Source of the DNA: Clostridium lundense DSM 17049
GTDB taxonomy: Bacteria; Bacillota; Clostridia; Clostridiales; Clostridiaceae
NCBI RefSeq assembly: GCF_000619945.1
Contig: NZ_JHVC01000001.1
Coordinates: forward strand, 434,001 to 498,000
Length of the DNA: 64,000 nt
Reading direction: 5' to 3'
Below, piece after piece: positions 51,106-60,442 of this stretch; position 1 is the stretch's first letter; every line of letters starts with the position of its first letter. The position numbers and the translations under genes were made by a program. The notes under the pieces were generated by a model. It searched no databases. It was given only the letters and a program-made list of their open reading frames with translations, and was not told the origin of the DNA.

Positions 51106-53028
51106 ATGAATTTTAAAGAGTTAATTGAAAAAGATAGAGAAAAAAGAAAAGGAGAAAAGTTTCAAGGAACTCTTATGGATTATTTAGAAATTATTAAGAA
51201 TAATCCTGAAATATGCAATTTGGCTCATATGAGAATGTATAATTTAATAACTAAAGAGGGAATTGAAATTTTAGATCCAGAGGAAAATATAAGAGTTAGG
51301 AAAATATATGGTAATGAAGTAATAAGGAGCTATAATTTTTTTAATAAGGACTTTTTTGGCATTGATAAAACTTTAATGAAATTAGTTAACTATTTTTATT
51401 CAGCTTCCATGAGAGGAGAGGAATCAAGGCAGGTATTGTATTTAGTAGGACCCGTAGGCTCAGGAAAATCTTCTATTGTAGAGTCTTTAAAGAAGGCTAT
51501 AGAAAATAGTGAATCCATTTATGCAATAAAAGGCTGTCCAATGAGAGAAGAACCTCTGCATCTTATACCTAAGCATTTGAGAAAAGATTTTGAAAAAGAA
51601 TTAGGTATAAAAATAGAAGGAGATTTATGTCCAGTATGTAGATATAGATTAAAAGAAGAGTATAAGGGAGAATATGAGAAATTCCCAATAGAGAAAGTTG
51701 ATTTTTCAATTAGATCAAGAAAAGGAATTGGAGTAGTTCCACCGGTAGATCCAAACAATCAAGATACATCGGTGCTTATTGGTTCAGTAGATATATCAAA
51801 GATGGATTTATATTCTGAAGATGATCCAAGGATCTTTTCCCTAAATGGAGCTTTTAATGTAGGAAATAGAGGCCTTGTTGAATTTATTGAAGTATTTAAA
51901 AATGATGTAGAGTATCTACACACTATCATTACTGCTACTCAGGAAAAGTCTATTCCTTCTCCGGGAAAAGGCTCAATGATATATTTTGATGGAGTTATAG
52001 TAGCTCATTCAAATGAAGCAGAGTGGAATAAATTTAAATCTGATCATACTAATGAGGCAATATTAGATAGAATAGTGAAGGTAGAAGTACCTTATTGTTT
52101 AGAACTAAATGAAGAGAAAAAGATATATGAAAAAATACTTAAAAAGAGCAGTTTTACAGCTCACATAGCACCACATACTATAGATGTAGCAGCTATGTTT
52201 GCGATACTCACTAGACTTACTCCATCAAACAAAGTAGATTTGCTAACTAAACTTAAAATATATAATGGTGAAGAAATAGTAGAAAAGGGAACAACTAAAA
52301 AAGTTGATATATCAGAATTAAGGGAAGAGGCAGGACTTGGAGAAGGAATGAGTGGAATATCCACAAGATTTATAATAAAGTCTATTGATAATGCTTTATC
52401 AGAGTCAAAATGTAATTGCATTAATCCATTAAGTGTTATGGAGAGTATGATAAAGTCAGTTAAGGATTTAGATATATCTGATGATGAAAGAAAGAAATAT
52501 TTAGCCTTTTTACAAGATACTATAAGAAAAGAATATAATAAAATATTAGAAAAAGAGATAACTAAAGCTTTTATACAAAGTTTTAGAGAACAAGCAGAAA
52601 GTCTTTTTAATAATTATTTAGATCATGCAGAAGCCTTTGTTAACAAAACTAAAATTAAGGATAAGGCTACAGGAGAACAATTAGATCCTGACGAAAAGTT
52701 TATGAGATCTATAGAAGAACAAATAGGAATTTCCGATTCCTCCTCTAAAGGCTTTAGATCAGATGTTACATCATATATGTTCTATTTGGTAAGGAAGGGC
52801 GCTAAGATAGATTACACATCTTATGAACCATTAAAGGAAGCCATAGAAAAGAAATTAACTTATTCAGTTAGGGAAATGTCAAGAATAATAACAAAATCCA
52901 GAGTAAGAGATAAAGAACAAAATGAAAAATATAATGCCATGGTAGAAGAAATGAAGAAGAATGGATATTGCTATGAATGTTGTGATGTAATATTAAAATA
53001 TGCTGCTAATAATCTATGGAAGGATTGA
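51106..53028 (+). CDS. prkA: PrkA-family AAA+ ATPase/protein kinase
   Basis: A 640-residue protein with an N-terminal AAA+ domain (P-loop GPVGSGKS at 115-122) and the C-terminal PrkA domain. A CPVCRYRL segment near residue 175 and the IPSPGKGSMIYFDGVIVAHSNEAEW stretch are typical. PrkA is reported as a Ser/Thr kinase, and more recently as an AAA+ protease-like factor, acting in sporulation and stress. It begins the prkA-yhbH-spoVR operon. ATG 51106 follows TGGAGGG (51095-51101). A possible sporulation sigma-E-like -10 element AATACAAT (51057-51064) lies upstream, but its -35 is poor. Confidence 0.93.
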   Translation: MNFKELIEKDREKRKGEKFQGTLMDYLEIIKNNPEICNLAHMRMYNLITKEGIEILDPEENIRVRKIYGNEVIRSYNFFNKDFFGIDKTLMKLVNYFYSASMRGEESRQVLYLVGPVGSGKSSIVESLKKAIENSESIYAIKGCPMREEPLHLIPKHLRKDFEKELGIKIEGDLCPVCRYRLKEEYKGEYEKFPIEKVDFSIRSRKGIGVVPPVDPNNQDTSVLIGSVDISKMDLYSEDDPRIFSLNGAFNVGNRGLVEFIEVFKNDVEYLHTIITATQEKSIPSPGKGSMIYFDGVIVAHSNEAEWNKFKSDHTNEAILDRIVKVEVPYCLELNEEKKIYEKILKKSSFTAHIAPHTIDVAAMFAILTRLTPSNKVDLLTKLKIYNGEEIVEKGTTKKVDISELREEAGLGEGMSGISTRFIIKSIDNALSESKCNCINPLSVMESMIKSVKDLDISDDERKKYLAFLQDTIRKEYNKILEKEITKAFIQSFREQAESLFNNYLDHAEAFVNKTKIKDKATGEQLDPDEKFMRSIEEQIGISDSSSKGFRSDVTSYMFYLVRKGAKIDYTSYEPLKEAIEKKLTYSVREMSRIITKSRVRDKEQNEKYNAMVEEMKKNGYCYECCDVILKYAANNLWKD

Positions 53029-53032
53029 TATA

Positions 53033-54223
53033 ATGGCAGTATTTAGAGAATTTAATCCTATCCCCCATGATAGGTCAGCAGAAGATAGAAGAAGACATCA
53101 AAAATTAGTAGAGGAGTCTATCAAAAAAAATTTGGTTGATATACTTTCTGAGGAAAGTTTAATTGGGCAAACAAAGAATAAAAAAATTAAGATTCCTATA
53201 AGAGGAATTAAAGAATATCAATTTGTGTATGGCAAAAATTCTTCTGGTGTAGGTAGTGGAGATGGTACTGAAAAAAGGGGAGATAAAATTGGTACAGAAA
53301 AAGGGGATAGTGGAAAAGGAAATGCCGGAGCAGGAAATGAAGAGGGAGAAGATATATTTGAAACAGAAATAACTATTGAGGATGTATTTTCATATATATT
53401 TGATGATTTGGAACTTCCTAATTTAAGGAAAAAGAAGTTTTCAGAAATACTAATGGAGGGTTCAAAAAAGAAGTGTGGATATCAAAAAAATGGTATTCCT
53501 CCAAGACTAGCCAAAAAAAGAACTGTGGTAGAAAAACTAAAAAGGAAACAGGGAATGAAGAGGGTGCTTAGAGAAAGACAGCAAGAATTACATGATGAAG
53601 GAAGGACTGTAGAAATAGAAAGATTTCCGTTTAAAAAAGATGATTTAAGATATTACAGAGTAAAGCCACGCAGAAAGAAGGAATACAATGCTGTAGTTAT
53701 CTGCATTATGGATACTTCTGCCTCAATGGACCAAAATAAAAAATATTTAGCTAGATCCTTCTTTTTTATGATATATAGCTTTATAAAAATGAAATATGAA
53801 AGTGCTGAAATAGTTTTCATATCTCATTCTACTACTGCAAAGTTAGTAACAGAGGATGAGTTCTTTCATAAAGTTGAATCTGGTGGAACTTATATATCTA
53901 GTGGATATAATATGGCATTAGATATAATAAATGAAAAATATAATCCGGAAAATTATAATATATATGCTTTTCATGCTAGTGATGGAGACAACTGGAGTGA
54001 AGATAATGAAAGGGCAATAAAGGCCGCTAATGAATTAAGTGATGTTTGTAATTTGTTTGGATATGTAGAAATAATGACATATGGATATACAAGTACTATT
54101 AGAAAAAGATATGGGCAGGAAGTAAAAAAGAATAATTTCGTTCCTGTAACTATGCAGAAGAAAGAAGATTTATGGAATGCTTTAAAGGAATTATTAAAAG
54201 CTGAAATAAAAATAAACGGCTAA
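53033..54223 (+). CDS. yhbH: DUF444 VWA-like sporulation protein YhbH
   Basis: A 396-residue protein of the YeaH/YhbH (DUF444) family. Residues about 64-105 are a Gly/Ser/Lys/Glu low-complexity linker (GKNSSGVGSGDGTEKRG and onward). The C-terminal von Willebrand A-like domain starts around 214 with the MIDAS motif MDTSASMD and ends near 390. In Bacillus it is needed for normal sporulation. The ATG at 53033 comes four bases after the prkA stop. Confidence 0.92.
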   Translation: MAVFREFNPIPHDRSAEDRRRHQKLVEESIKKNLVDILSEESLIGQTKNKKIKIPIRGIKEYQFVYGKNSSGVGSGDGTEKRGDKIGTEKGDSGKGNAGAGNEEGEDIFETEITIEDVFSYIFDDLELPNLRKKKFSEILMEGSKKKCGYQKNGIPPRLAKKRTVVEKLKRKQGMKRVLRERQQELHDEGRTVEIERFPFKKDDLRYYRVKPRRKKEYNAVVICIMDTSASMDQNKKYLARSFFFMIYSFIKMKYESAEIVFISHSTTAKLVTEDEFFHKVESGGTYISSGYNMALDIINEKYNPENYNIYAFHASDGDNWSEDNERAIKAANELSDVCNLFGYVEIMTYGYTSTIRKRYGQEVKKNNFVPVTMQKKEDLWNALKELLKAEIKING

Positions 54224-54246
54224 TTATAAGAGGAGGTGAGGCCTCG

Positions 54247-55611
54247 TTGAGTTATACTTTGAAAGAACTTGAATACTGGAATGAAAAAATTGAAGAAATA
54301 GCAAAAGATTTCGGATTAGATTATTATCCACAGGAATTTGAAATAATTGATTATAATGATATGCTTGCTTATGAAGTTTATCTGGGAATGCCTGCAAGGT
54401 ATCCTCACTGGAGCTTTGGTAAGGCTTATGACAGGCTAAAAACACTTTATCAATATAATCTTACAGGACTACCTTATGAGATGGTTATAAACTCTGATCC
54501 TTGTATAGCATATTTAATGAAAGATAATACTTTATTACTCCAAATATTAACCATTGCCCATGTATATGGACACAATGATTTCTTTAAAAATAACAGACTG
54601 TTTGTTGTAGGAACAGATGCAAAATATACAATAGAAATGTTTAAAAATCATGGAGATAGAATAAGGGACTATATAAATGATCCTAGCATTGGATATAATG
54701 AAGTAGAAAATATTTTAGATGCAGCTCATGCAATAAAGCTCCAGCGAGATAGAAGTATTGGAATAAAAAAATTAACTAATGAAGAACTTAAAACAAGAAT
54801 AATAAAAGATTATAAAAGTTTTGAGGATAATGATATATTAAAACCCAAGGTTAAAAAAGAATTAGGTAATATAAATAAAATTCCTTTAGAGCCAGAAGAA
54901 GATATTTTAAGATTTATAGCAGAATATGGGGATTTATCCTCGTGGGAAAATGATATTATAGAAATAGTAAGAGAAGAGACAAAATATTTTATACCTCAAA
55001 TAGAGACAAAGATAATGAATGAAGGTTGGGCAAGTTATTGGCACTACAATATACTAAAAAAATTAGATCTACCTCAAGACTTATATCTAGAATTTTTGAA
55101 AAGACACAATGATGTAATAACTCCATTAGAAGGAAGAATAAATCCGTATTATATGGGCTTTAAAATATTTACGGAGCTAGAGGATAAATACGGAAAAGAA
55201 AAGATTTTTGAAGTAAGATCTATGGAAAGAGATGAATCTTTTATAAGGAGATATTTAACAGAAGAATTATGCCTTGAAATGAATCTTTTCCAATATGGCA
55301 AACATGATAAAGACTATGTTATTGAAGAGGTTTCAGATGAAGATGGATACAAGGAAATAAAAAACACACTATGTAGTTCCTGTGGTATGGGAATGATCCC
55401 TTATATTACTGTTAGTGATATGAGTTCTTTTAATAAAACCTTACTTTTAGAGCATAAGTTTGATGGTAGAGAATTGGATTTAAATTATGCTGTAGAGACC
55501 TTAAAATATATAGTCCAATTATGGCAGCATAAAGTTATTTTAAAAACTAGTTCTAATGATAAATCATTGGATATTGTATGTGACACTGATAAACAAATTA
55601 CCTACGTTTAA
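54247..55611 (+). CDS. spoVR: SpoVR family protein
   Basis: A 454-residue soluble protein of the SpoVR (YcgB) family, needed for spore cortex formation in Bacillus. Conserved blocks are EVYLGMPARYPHWSFGKAYDR (about 42-62), AHVYGHNDFFKNN (about 103-115) and MNEGWASYWHYNI (about 257-269), where His and Glu residues are invariant-looking. The TTG start at 54247 follows a perfect AGGAGGTGAG (54231-54240). It closes the three-gene operon conserved from Firmicutes to Proteobacteria (yeaG-yeaH-ycgB). Confidence 0.94.
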   Translation: MSYTLKELEYWNEKIEEIAKDFGLDYYPQEFEIIDYNDMLAYEVYLGMPARYPHWSFGKAYDRLKTLYQYNLTGLPYEMVINSDPCIAYLMKDNTLLLQILTIAHVYGHNDFFKNNRLFVVGTDAKYTIEMFKNHGDRIRDYINDPSIGYNEVENILDAAHAIKLQRDRSIGIKKLTNEELKTRIIKDYKSFEDNDILKPKVKKELGNINKIPLEPEEDILRFIAEYGDLSSWENDIIEIVREETKYFIPQIETKIMNEGWASYWHYNILKKLDLPQDLYLEFLKRHNDVITPLEGRINPYYMGFKIFTELEDKYGKEKIFEVRSMERDESFIRRYLTEELCLEMNLFQYGKHDKDYVIEEVSDEDGYKEIKNTLCSSCGMGMIPYITVSDMSSFNKTLLLEHKFDGRELDLNYAVETLKYIVQLWQHKVILKTSSNDKSLDIVCDTDKQITYV

Positions 55612-55688
55612 AATTAATAAATTAGTAGTAATCATAGACTTTTTTAGATGTGTATATTATTAATGTAAAAAGGTTTAAGATATAATAA

Positions 55689-55729
55689 AGAGCATTTAGC
55701 TTTCATAAAAGGCTAAGTGCTTTTTATTT
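55689..55729 (+). terminator. Terminator after spoVR
   Basis: AGCATTTAGCTTT (55691-55703) pairs with AAAGGCTAAGTGCT (55708-55721) with G-U pairs and a bulge, then a T-run. TATAAT occurs just upstream at 55681-55686, so a leader-attenuator of the next gene is an alternative reading. Confidence 0.65.
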
Positions 55730-55792
55730 GCTATTAATCATAACGTTATGCTATTATAAGTTGATTAAATCAATAACGAAAGGAAATAAATT

Positions 55793-56899
55793 ATGGAATT
55801 TAAAGATTTAGGAATTAGTGAAGATATAATAAAAGTATTAGAAAATATGGGTATTACGAAGCCTACCCAAATTCAAGAGGATAGTATTGGACTTATTAAA
55901 GCAGGAAAAGATGTTATAGGAGAGTCACAAACGGGCACAGGCAAAACACTTGCTTTTTTACTTCCTATTTTTGAAAATATAAAACAAAATATAAATGAAA
56001 TTCAAGTACTTATTGTAACACCTACAAGAGAGCTTGCTATTCAAATAACTGAGCAGGCTATGAAACTTAATAAAGCTAAGGACATAAATATCTTATCTAT
56101 ATATGGTGGAAAAGACATAGGGTCTCAACTAAAAAAGTTAAATAAAAATATTCATTTAATTATTGCAACACCAGGTAGACTTTTAGATCATATAGACAGA
56201 GGGACAGTGGATCTTAGTAAATTAAAAACTTTAGTACTAGATGAAGCGGATCAGCTATTATTTATGGGTTTTAAAAATGATATAGAATCTATTGTAAAGA
56301 AAACATCTAAAAAACGTCAAACCTTATGCTTCTCTGCAACTATGGATTCTGAAGTTAAAAAATTAGCTTATAGATATGTAAATGATGCAGTAATGATTGC
56401 AGTTAAAAAACAAGAAGTTACGCTTAATAATATTAAGCAGCAGGTAGTAGAAACAACAGATAGAAATAAAAGAAATGATCTATGCAAAGTTTTAGAGGAA
56501 GATAATCCGTTTATGGCTATTATATTTTGTAGAACTAAGAGAAGAGTAGATGAACTTGAAGTAGTACTTTATGGGCGTGGATATAACTGTGTAAAAATAC
56601 ATAGTGATATACCTCAAGCAAAACGTGAGAGAATAATGAAATCTTTTAGAAATGCAGATATTCAGTATTTAATAGCTACAGATGTAGCAGCAAGAGGTTT
56701 AGATATAAGCGGAGTTAGTCATATATATAATTATGATATTCCAGAAAATGTGGAAAGCTATATACATCGTATTGGTAGAACAGGGCGAGCTGGTGAAACT
56801 GGTTACACTTGTTTATTTATAGATGAAAAAGATAAAAGAGATCTAGAAGAAATAGAAAAAACTATAAAATTTAAAATACCTATAAGAAAATTATATTAA
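55793..56899 (+). CDS. DEAD-box RNA helicase, short form
   Basis: A 368-residue ATP-dependent RNA helicase with only the two RecA-like core domains. Motifs in order: Q-motif region TKPTQIQEDSI, motif I SQTGTGKT (45-52), PTRELAIQ, TPGRLLD, DEAD (in LVLDEADQLL), SAT, and HRIGRTGRAG near the C-terminus. It lacks the RNA-binding C-terminal extension of CshA or DbpA types. Upstream are the palindromes CATAACGTTATG (55739-55750) and TGATTAAATCA (55762-55772). Likely role: RNA remodelling. Confidence 0.92.
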   Translation: MEFKDLGISEDIIKVLENMGITKPTQIQEDSIGLIKAGKDVIGESQTGTGKTLAFLLPIFENIKQNINEIQVLIVTPTRELAIQITEQAMKLNKAKDINILSIYGGKDIGSQLKKLNKNIHLIIATPGRLLDHIDRGTVDLSKLKTLVLDEADQLLFMGFKNDIESIVKKTSKKRQTLCFSATMDSEVKKLAYRYVNDAVMIAVKKQEVTLNNIKQQVVETTDRNKRNDLCKVLEEDNPFMAIIFCRTKRRVDELEVVLYGRGYNCVKIHSDIPQAKRERIMKSFRNADIQYLIATDVAARGLDISGVSHIYNYDIPENVESYIHRIGRTGRAGETGYTCLFIDEKDKRDLEEIEKTIKFKIPIRKLY

Positions 56900-56913
56900 A
56901 ATCTAGAATATTA

Positions 56914-56958
56914 AAAAGCATAGGGACAGAAATACTATATTCATGTCTCTATGCTTTT
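56914..56958. terminator. Bidirectional terminator between the DEAD helicase and proA
   Basis: AAAAGCATAGGGACA (56914-56928) pairs with TGTCTCTATGCTTTT (56944-56958), with one G-U pair. It serves both converging genes. Confidence 0.8.
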
Positions 56959-56965
56959 ATTAACT

Positions 56966-58255
56966 TTATTTTCTAATCTGTCCATTTCCGTAAACAATAT
57001 ATTTTGTTGTAGTAAGCTGCTCAAGTCCCATTGGGCCTCTTGCATGAAGTTTTTGAGTACTTATGCCTATTTCAGCACCAAAGCCATATTCAAAGCCATC
57101 TGTAAATCTTGTGGAAGCATTGACATATACTGCAGCAGCATCTACTTCATTTAAAAATCTCTGTGAATTAGAATAGTTTTCTGTAATTATAGATTCTGAA
57201 TGTTTAGTTCCATGTTTGTATATATGGTCTAGTGCTTCATCTAAAGAAGGCACTACTTTAACAGATAATATTAAGTCTAAGAATTCAGTATCCCAATCTG
57301 CATCTGTAGCATCTACAATATGTTTTAAAATTTCCTCATCTTTTGTGGAGCTTACAATTATTTTTTTACCTTCACCACAAACTCTTACTTCTACTCCTAA
57401 TTTTGAAAGTGAAGTAGCAATTATAGGTAAGAATTTTTCTGCTACATTTTGGTGTATAAGTAAACTTTCCATAGCATTACATACAGCAGGTCTTTGAACC
57501 TTGGCATTTATTATAATATCTTCTGCCATTTTTAAATTTGCACTTTCATCTACAAATACATGACAGTTACCAACCCCTGTTTCTATTACAGGTACTGTAG
57601 CATTTTTAACTACAGTTTGTATAAGACCTTTTCCACCTCTAGGAATTAGTACATCTATATATTCATTTAACTTTAACATCATGTTAACAGCTTCTCTATC
57701 AGTAGTTTCTATAAGTTGTACTGTTCCTTCAGGAAGACCACATTCTTTACAGGCATTACTTAATATATTAGCTACAACTTTATTAGTGTTTATAGCTTCA
57801 GAACCACCTCTAAGAATTACTGCATTACCAGATTTTAAGCAAAGTGCTGCAGCGTCAACAGTAACATTAGGTCTTGCTTCATAAATTATACCAATAACTC
57901 CTAAAGGAACTCTTTTTTGTCCTATAGTAATACCATTTGGTCTTTTCCACATCTTTGTGATTTCTCCGATAGGGTCTGGTAATTCAGATACCTGTCTTAA
58001 GCCTTCGCTCATATCTAAAATTCTTTTTTCATTTATTAAAAGTCTGTCTAGCATTGCTCTACTTAAGCCTTTTTCTTCGCCATTTTTCATATCCATAAGG
58101 TTGGCTTCTATTATAGAATTCATATTATTTTCTAAAGCTTTAGCCATAGCATGTAAAACCTTATTTTTTGAGTCGGTATCAAGGGTAGATAGTACCCTTG
58201 CAGCTAGTTGAGCCTTTTTTCCCTTTTCTATTAAATATTCTTTTAAATTATCCAT
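56966..58255 (-). CDS. proA: Gamma-glutamyl phosphate reductase
   Basis: A 429-residue NADPH-dependent dehydrogenase that reduces gamma-glutamyl phosphate to glutamate semialdehyde in proline synthesis. The conserved VPLGVIGIIYEARPNVT block (about 116-132), the active-site cysteine segment QRPAVCNAMESLL (about 255-267) and the C-terminal FTDGFEYGFGAEIGISTQKLHARGP block are present. It lies 17 bases after proB on the minus strand, with a normal SD, in the order proB-proA. Confidence 0.97.
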   Translation of the reverse strand: MDNLKEYLIEKGKKAQLAARVLSTLDTDSKNKVLHAMAKALENNMNSIIEANLMDMKNGEEKGLSRAMLDRLLINEKRILDMSEGLRQVSELPDPIGEITKMWKRPNGITIGQKRVPLGVIGIIYEARPNVTVDAAALCLKSGNAVILRGGSEAINTNKVVANILSNACKECGLPEGTVQLIETTDREAVNMMLKLNEYIDVLIPRGGKGLIQTVVKNATVPVIETGVGNCHVFVDESANLKMAEDIIINAKVQRPAVCNAMESLLIHQNVAEKFLPIIATSLSKLGVEVRVCGEGKKIIVSSTKDEEILKHIVDATDADWDTEFLDLILSVKVVPSLDEALDHIYKHGTKHSESIITENYSNSQRFLNEVDAAAVYVNASTRFTDGFEYGFGAEIGISTQKLHARGPMGLEQLTTTKYIVYGNGQIRK

Positions 58256-58272
58256 AGTGTATCCTCCTGTAA

Positions 58273-59088
58273 TTATTTATTAGCCTTAAACCAAGTTCCA
58301 ACTTCTTTTTCATCTAAAATATCTCTTAAAACCTCAGCATTATCTCCATTAACTATAACCATGGAGATACCTGAAGAGGTAGCAATTTTTGCAGCATTAA
58401 TTTTTGTAGCCATGCCTCCTGTTCCAAGATTTGAACCAGCACCACCAGCGCAAGATACTATTTCTTCAGTAATTTCATCTACGAAATAGATAAGTTTTGC
58501 ATTTTTATTTTTTCTTGGATCTGAGTCATATAAACCATCTATATCAGACATAAGGATTAATAAATCCACTCCAACTAGTTTAGCTACTAATGCAGATAAG
58601 GTATCGTTATCTCCAACCTTTATTTCATCTACTACTACTGCATCATTTTCATTTATTATTGGAATAACCCTTTGTTCCAGTAGGGAAGTAAAGGCATTGT
58701 GAGCATTGCTACGTCTTATAGGGTCTGTCATATCTTCTTTTGTAAGAAGTATTTGCCCAACAGTTTTTCCATACTCTGAAAAAACTTTTTCGTACATGTG
58801 CATTAATATTCCTTGGCCAACTGCAGCAGCAGCTTGTTTTTCTGGAATACTCTCAGGTCTTTTCTTAAGACCAAGTTTCCCCATACCTGCCCCTATAGCA
58901 CCGGAACTAACTAGAATAATTCCATATCCTCTATTGTGTAGATCAGATAATTGGCGAACTAAGTGTTCGATATGAGATAAATTTAGTAGTCCATTGCTAT
59001 AAGTTAAAGTGGAGGATCCAACCTTAACTACAATATTTTTTACATTTTTTATTTGTTCGCTTCTATTGTTTTTTATTCCATTATCCAT
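58273..59088 (-). CDS. proB: Glutamate 5-kinase, short form without PUA domain
   Basis: A 271-residue amino-acid kinase that makes gamma-glutamyl phosphate, the first step of proline synthesis. KVGSSTLTYSNG (22-33), LVSSGAIGAGMG, ENDAVVVDEI and the GTGGMATKINAAKIA loop (about 219-233) are family motifs. It lacks the C-terminal PUA domain found in longer enzymes such as that of E. coli, a normal variation in clostridia. Start follows a GGGG-type SD. I searched the upstream 250 bases for a T-box and found none. Confidence 0.95.
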   Translation of the reverse strand: MDNGIKNNRSEQIKNVKNIVVKVGSSTLTYSNGLLNLSHIEHLVRQLSDLHNRGYGIILVSSGAIGAGMGKLGLKKRPESIPEKQAAAAVGQGILMHMYEKVFSEYGKTVGQILLTKEDMTDPIRRSNAHNAFTSLLEQRVIPIINENDAVVVDEIKVGDNDTLSALVAKLVGVDLLILMSDIDGLYDSDPRKNKNAKLIYFVDEITEEIVSCAGGAGSNLGTGGMATKINAAKIATSSGISMVIVNGDNAEVLRDILDEKEVGTWFKANK

Positions 59089-59336
59089 AGTTTTAGCCCC
59101 CTTATTTTTTATATGCTCATCTCATAAATTTAAGAAAACAAAAAACATCTTACTTATGCTTATTATAATTAATGGGTAAATATAAGTCTATATTTATGTT
59201 ATGTATAGTGAAAAAATAATAGTTAAATTTAATATATAATTTGGATTAGTATTTTAATTTATATTTCTTAACCTTTTATTATTATATCTAAATGTTATAT
59301 TATAATAAAGTATAATATTTTTATTGGAGGCTTATT

Positions 59337-60362
59337 ATGGAAAACAAGATGAGATTTTTACATGTAAAGGGTACAGCTTATGAAAGAGGCAGAATGTCAG
59401 GGATAGAACTAAGACAAGCTATTCAAAGGGAGCTAGAAAACTATAAACACTTGTTACATAATAAAGAAATCATGGAGAAGGTAGACAAGGTTAAAAAAGT
59501 TATAGAAGATACATTCCCTGAATATTTACAGGAGGTAAATGGCAGAGCAGATGGAGCATCAGTAAACAGAGATGTTTATTTTTTAATAATGTGTCCAGAA
59601 ATATTAAATGAAGGGGTGGGATGTACTTCTTTAGTTTATAAAAGAGAAGATGGAACATTTATTTTAGCTCACAATGAAGATGATATTTATAAGCCATCAA
59701 ATTCAGCCATTACTAAATGTGATATGGGCAATGAATGGTTTACAACTTATGATTATTGTAATATGCCTTTTGGAAATGCTTTTAGTTTTAATAGTCATGG
59801 TATAGTTAAAACTATTAATTATTGTTACAGTGATGATATGAACATAGAAGGTATTCCAAGATATTTTATTCAAAGACATATAAGTGAGGCAAAATCCTTA
59901 AATGATTTTATAAATAGATGCAATATAGCAAATAGAGCTTCAGGATTTCATGCTATTGCTTTGGATATAAATAAAAACCAATGCGTATCTATTGAAACTA
60001 CTGCGTCACATATTAGTGTAGAGGAAATTAAAGATTATTATGTACATACTAACCACTATATACATAAGGATATAAATAAAGGTATTATAAATGTCCAAGA
60101 AGGGAGTACGTCTATTTTTAGACTAAATAAGGGAAAAGAACTATTAATAAAAGGAATAGAAAATCAAGGCGATAAACTAAATGTTGATAGCTTTATAGAA
60201 ATGTTAAATTATAGAGGAACAAAATATAGTGATTCAATTTTAGCATTAAAGAATGAGCCTAATTTTACCTGCGCTAGATTTGCTATTGATACAAGAGAAA
60301 AGAACAAGGCATGGCTTCAGTTTTTTGATACTCAAGAAGGATTTTTTGTAGATTATAAATAA
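59337..60362 (+). CDS. C45-family autoproteolytic acyltransferase/hydrolase-like protein
   Basis: A 341-residue protein of the Ntn-hydrolase family related to acyl-CoA:6-aminopenicillanate acyltransferase (peptidase C45). The likely nucleophile is Cys96 in EGVGCTSLVYK; in the family, the chain is cut just before this Cys to activate the enzyme. FLHVKGTAYERGRMSG at the start and ILAHNEDDIYKPS after the Cys are conserved. Its natural substrate in bacteria is not known and penicillin synthesis is not implied. The SD is TTGGAGG. Confidence 0.87.
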   Translation: MENKMRFLHVKGTAYERGRMSGIELRQAIQRELENYKHLLHNKEIMEKVDKVKKVIEDTFPEYLQEVNGRADGASVNRDVYFLIMCPEILNEGVGCTSLVYKREDGTFILAHNEDDIYKPSNSAITKCDMGNEWFTTYDYCNMPFGNAFSFNSHGIVKTINYCYSDDMNIEGIPRYFIQRHISEAKSLNDFINRCNIANRASGFHAIALDINKNQCVSIETTASHISVEEIKDYYVHTNHYIHKDINKGIINVQEGSTSIFRLNKGKELLIKGIENQGDKLNVDSFIEMLNYRGTKYSDSILALKNEPNFTCARFAIDTREKNKAWLQFFDTQEGFFVDYK

Positions 60363-60442
60363 AGATTTAAAAATGAACAATCTTTTTGGATTACATAGCG
60401 GAGAATATGGATCACAGATAACAGATTTATATGGGGGATAAA

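Noticed and set aside
59089..59336. Possible T-box or other leader control of proBA
   Set aside because: I looked for the T-box consensus and specifier structure on the minus strand and did not find it; only a lone TATAAT-like box is present.
59337..60362. Penicillin-type biosynthesis enzyme
   Set aside because: The C45/acyltransferase fold is shared by many bacterial hydrolases of unknown substrate, and no biosynthetic cluster surrounds the gene.
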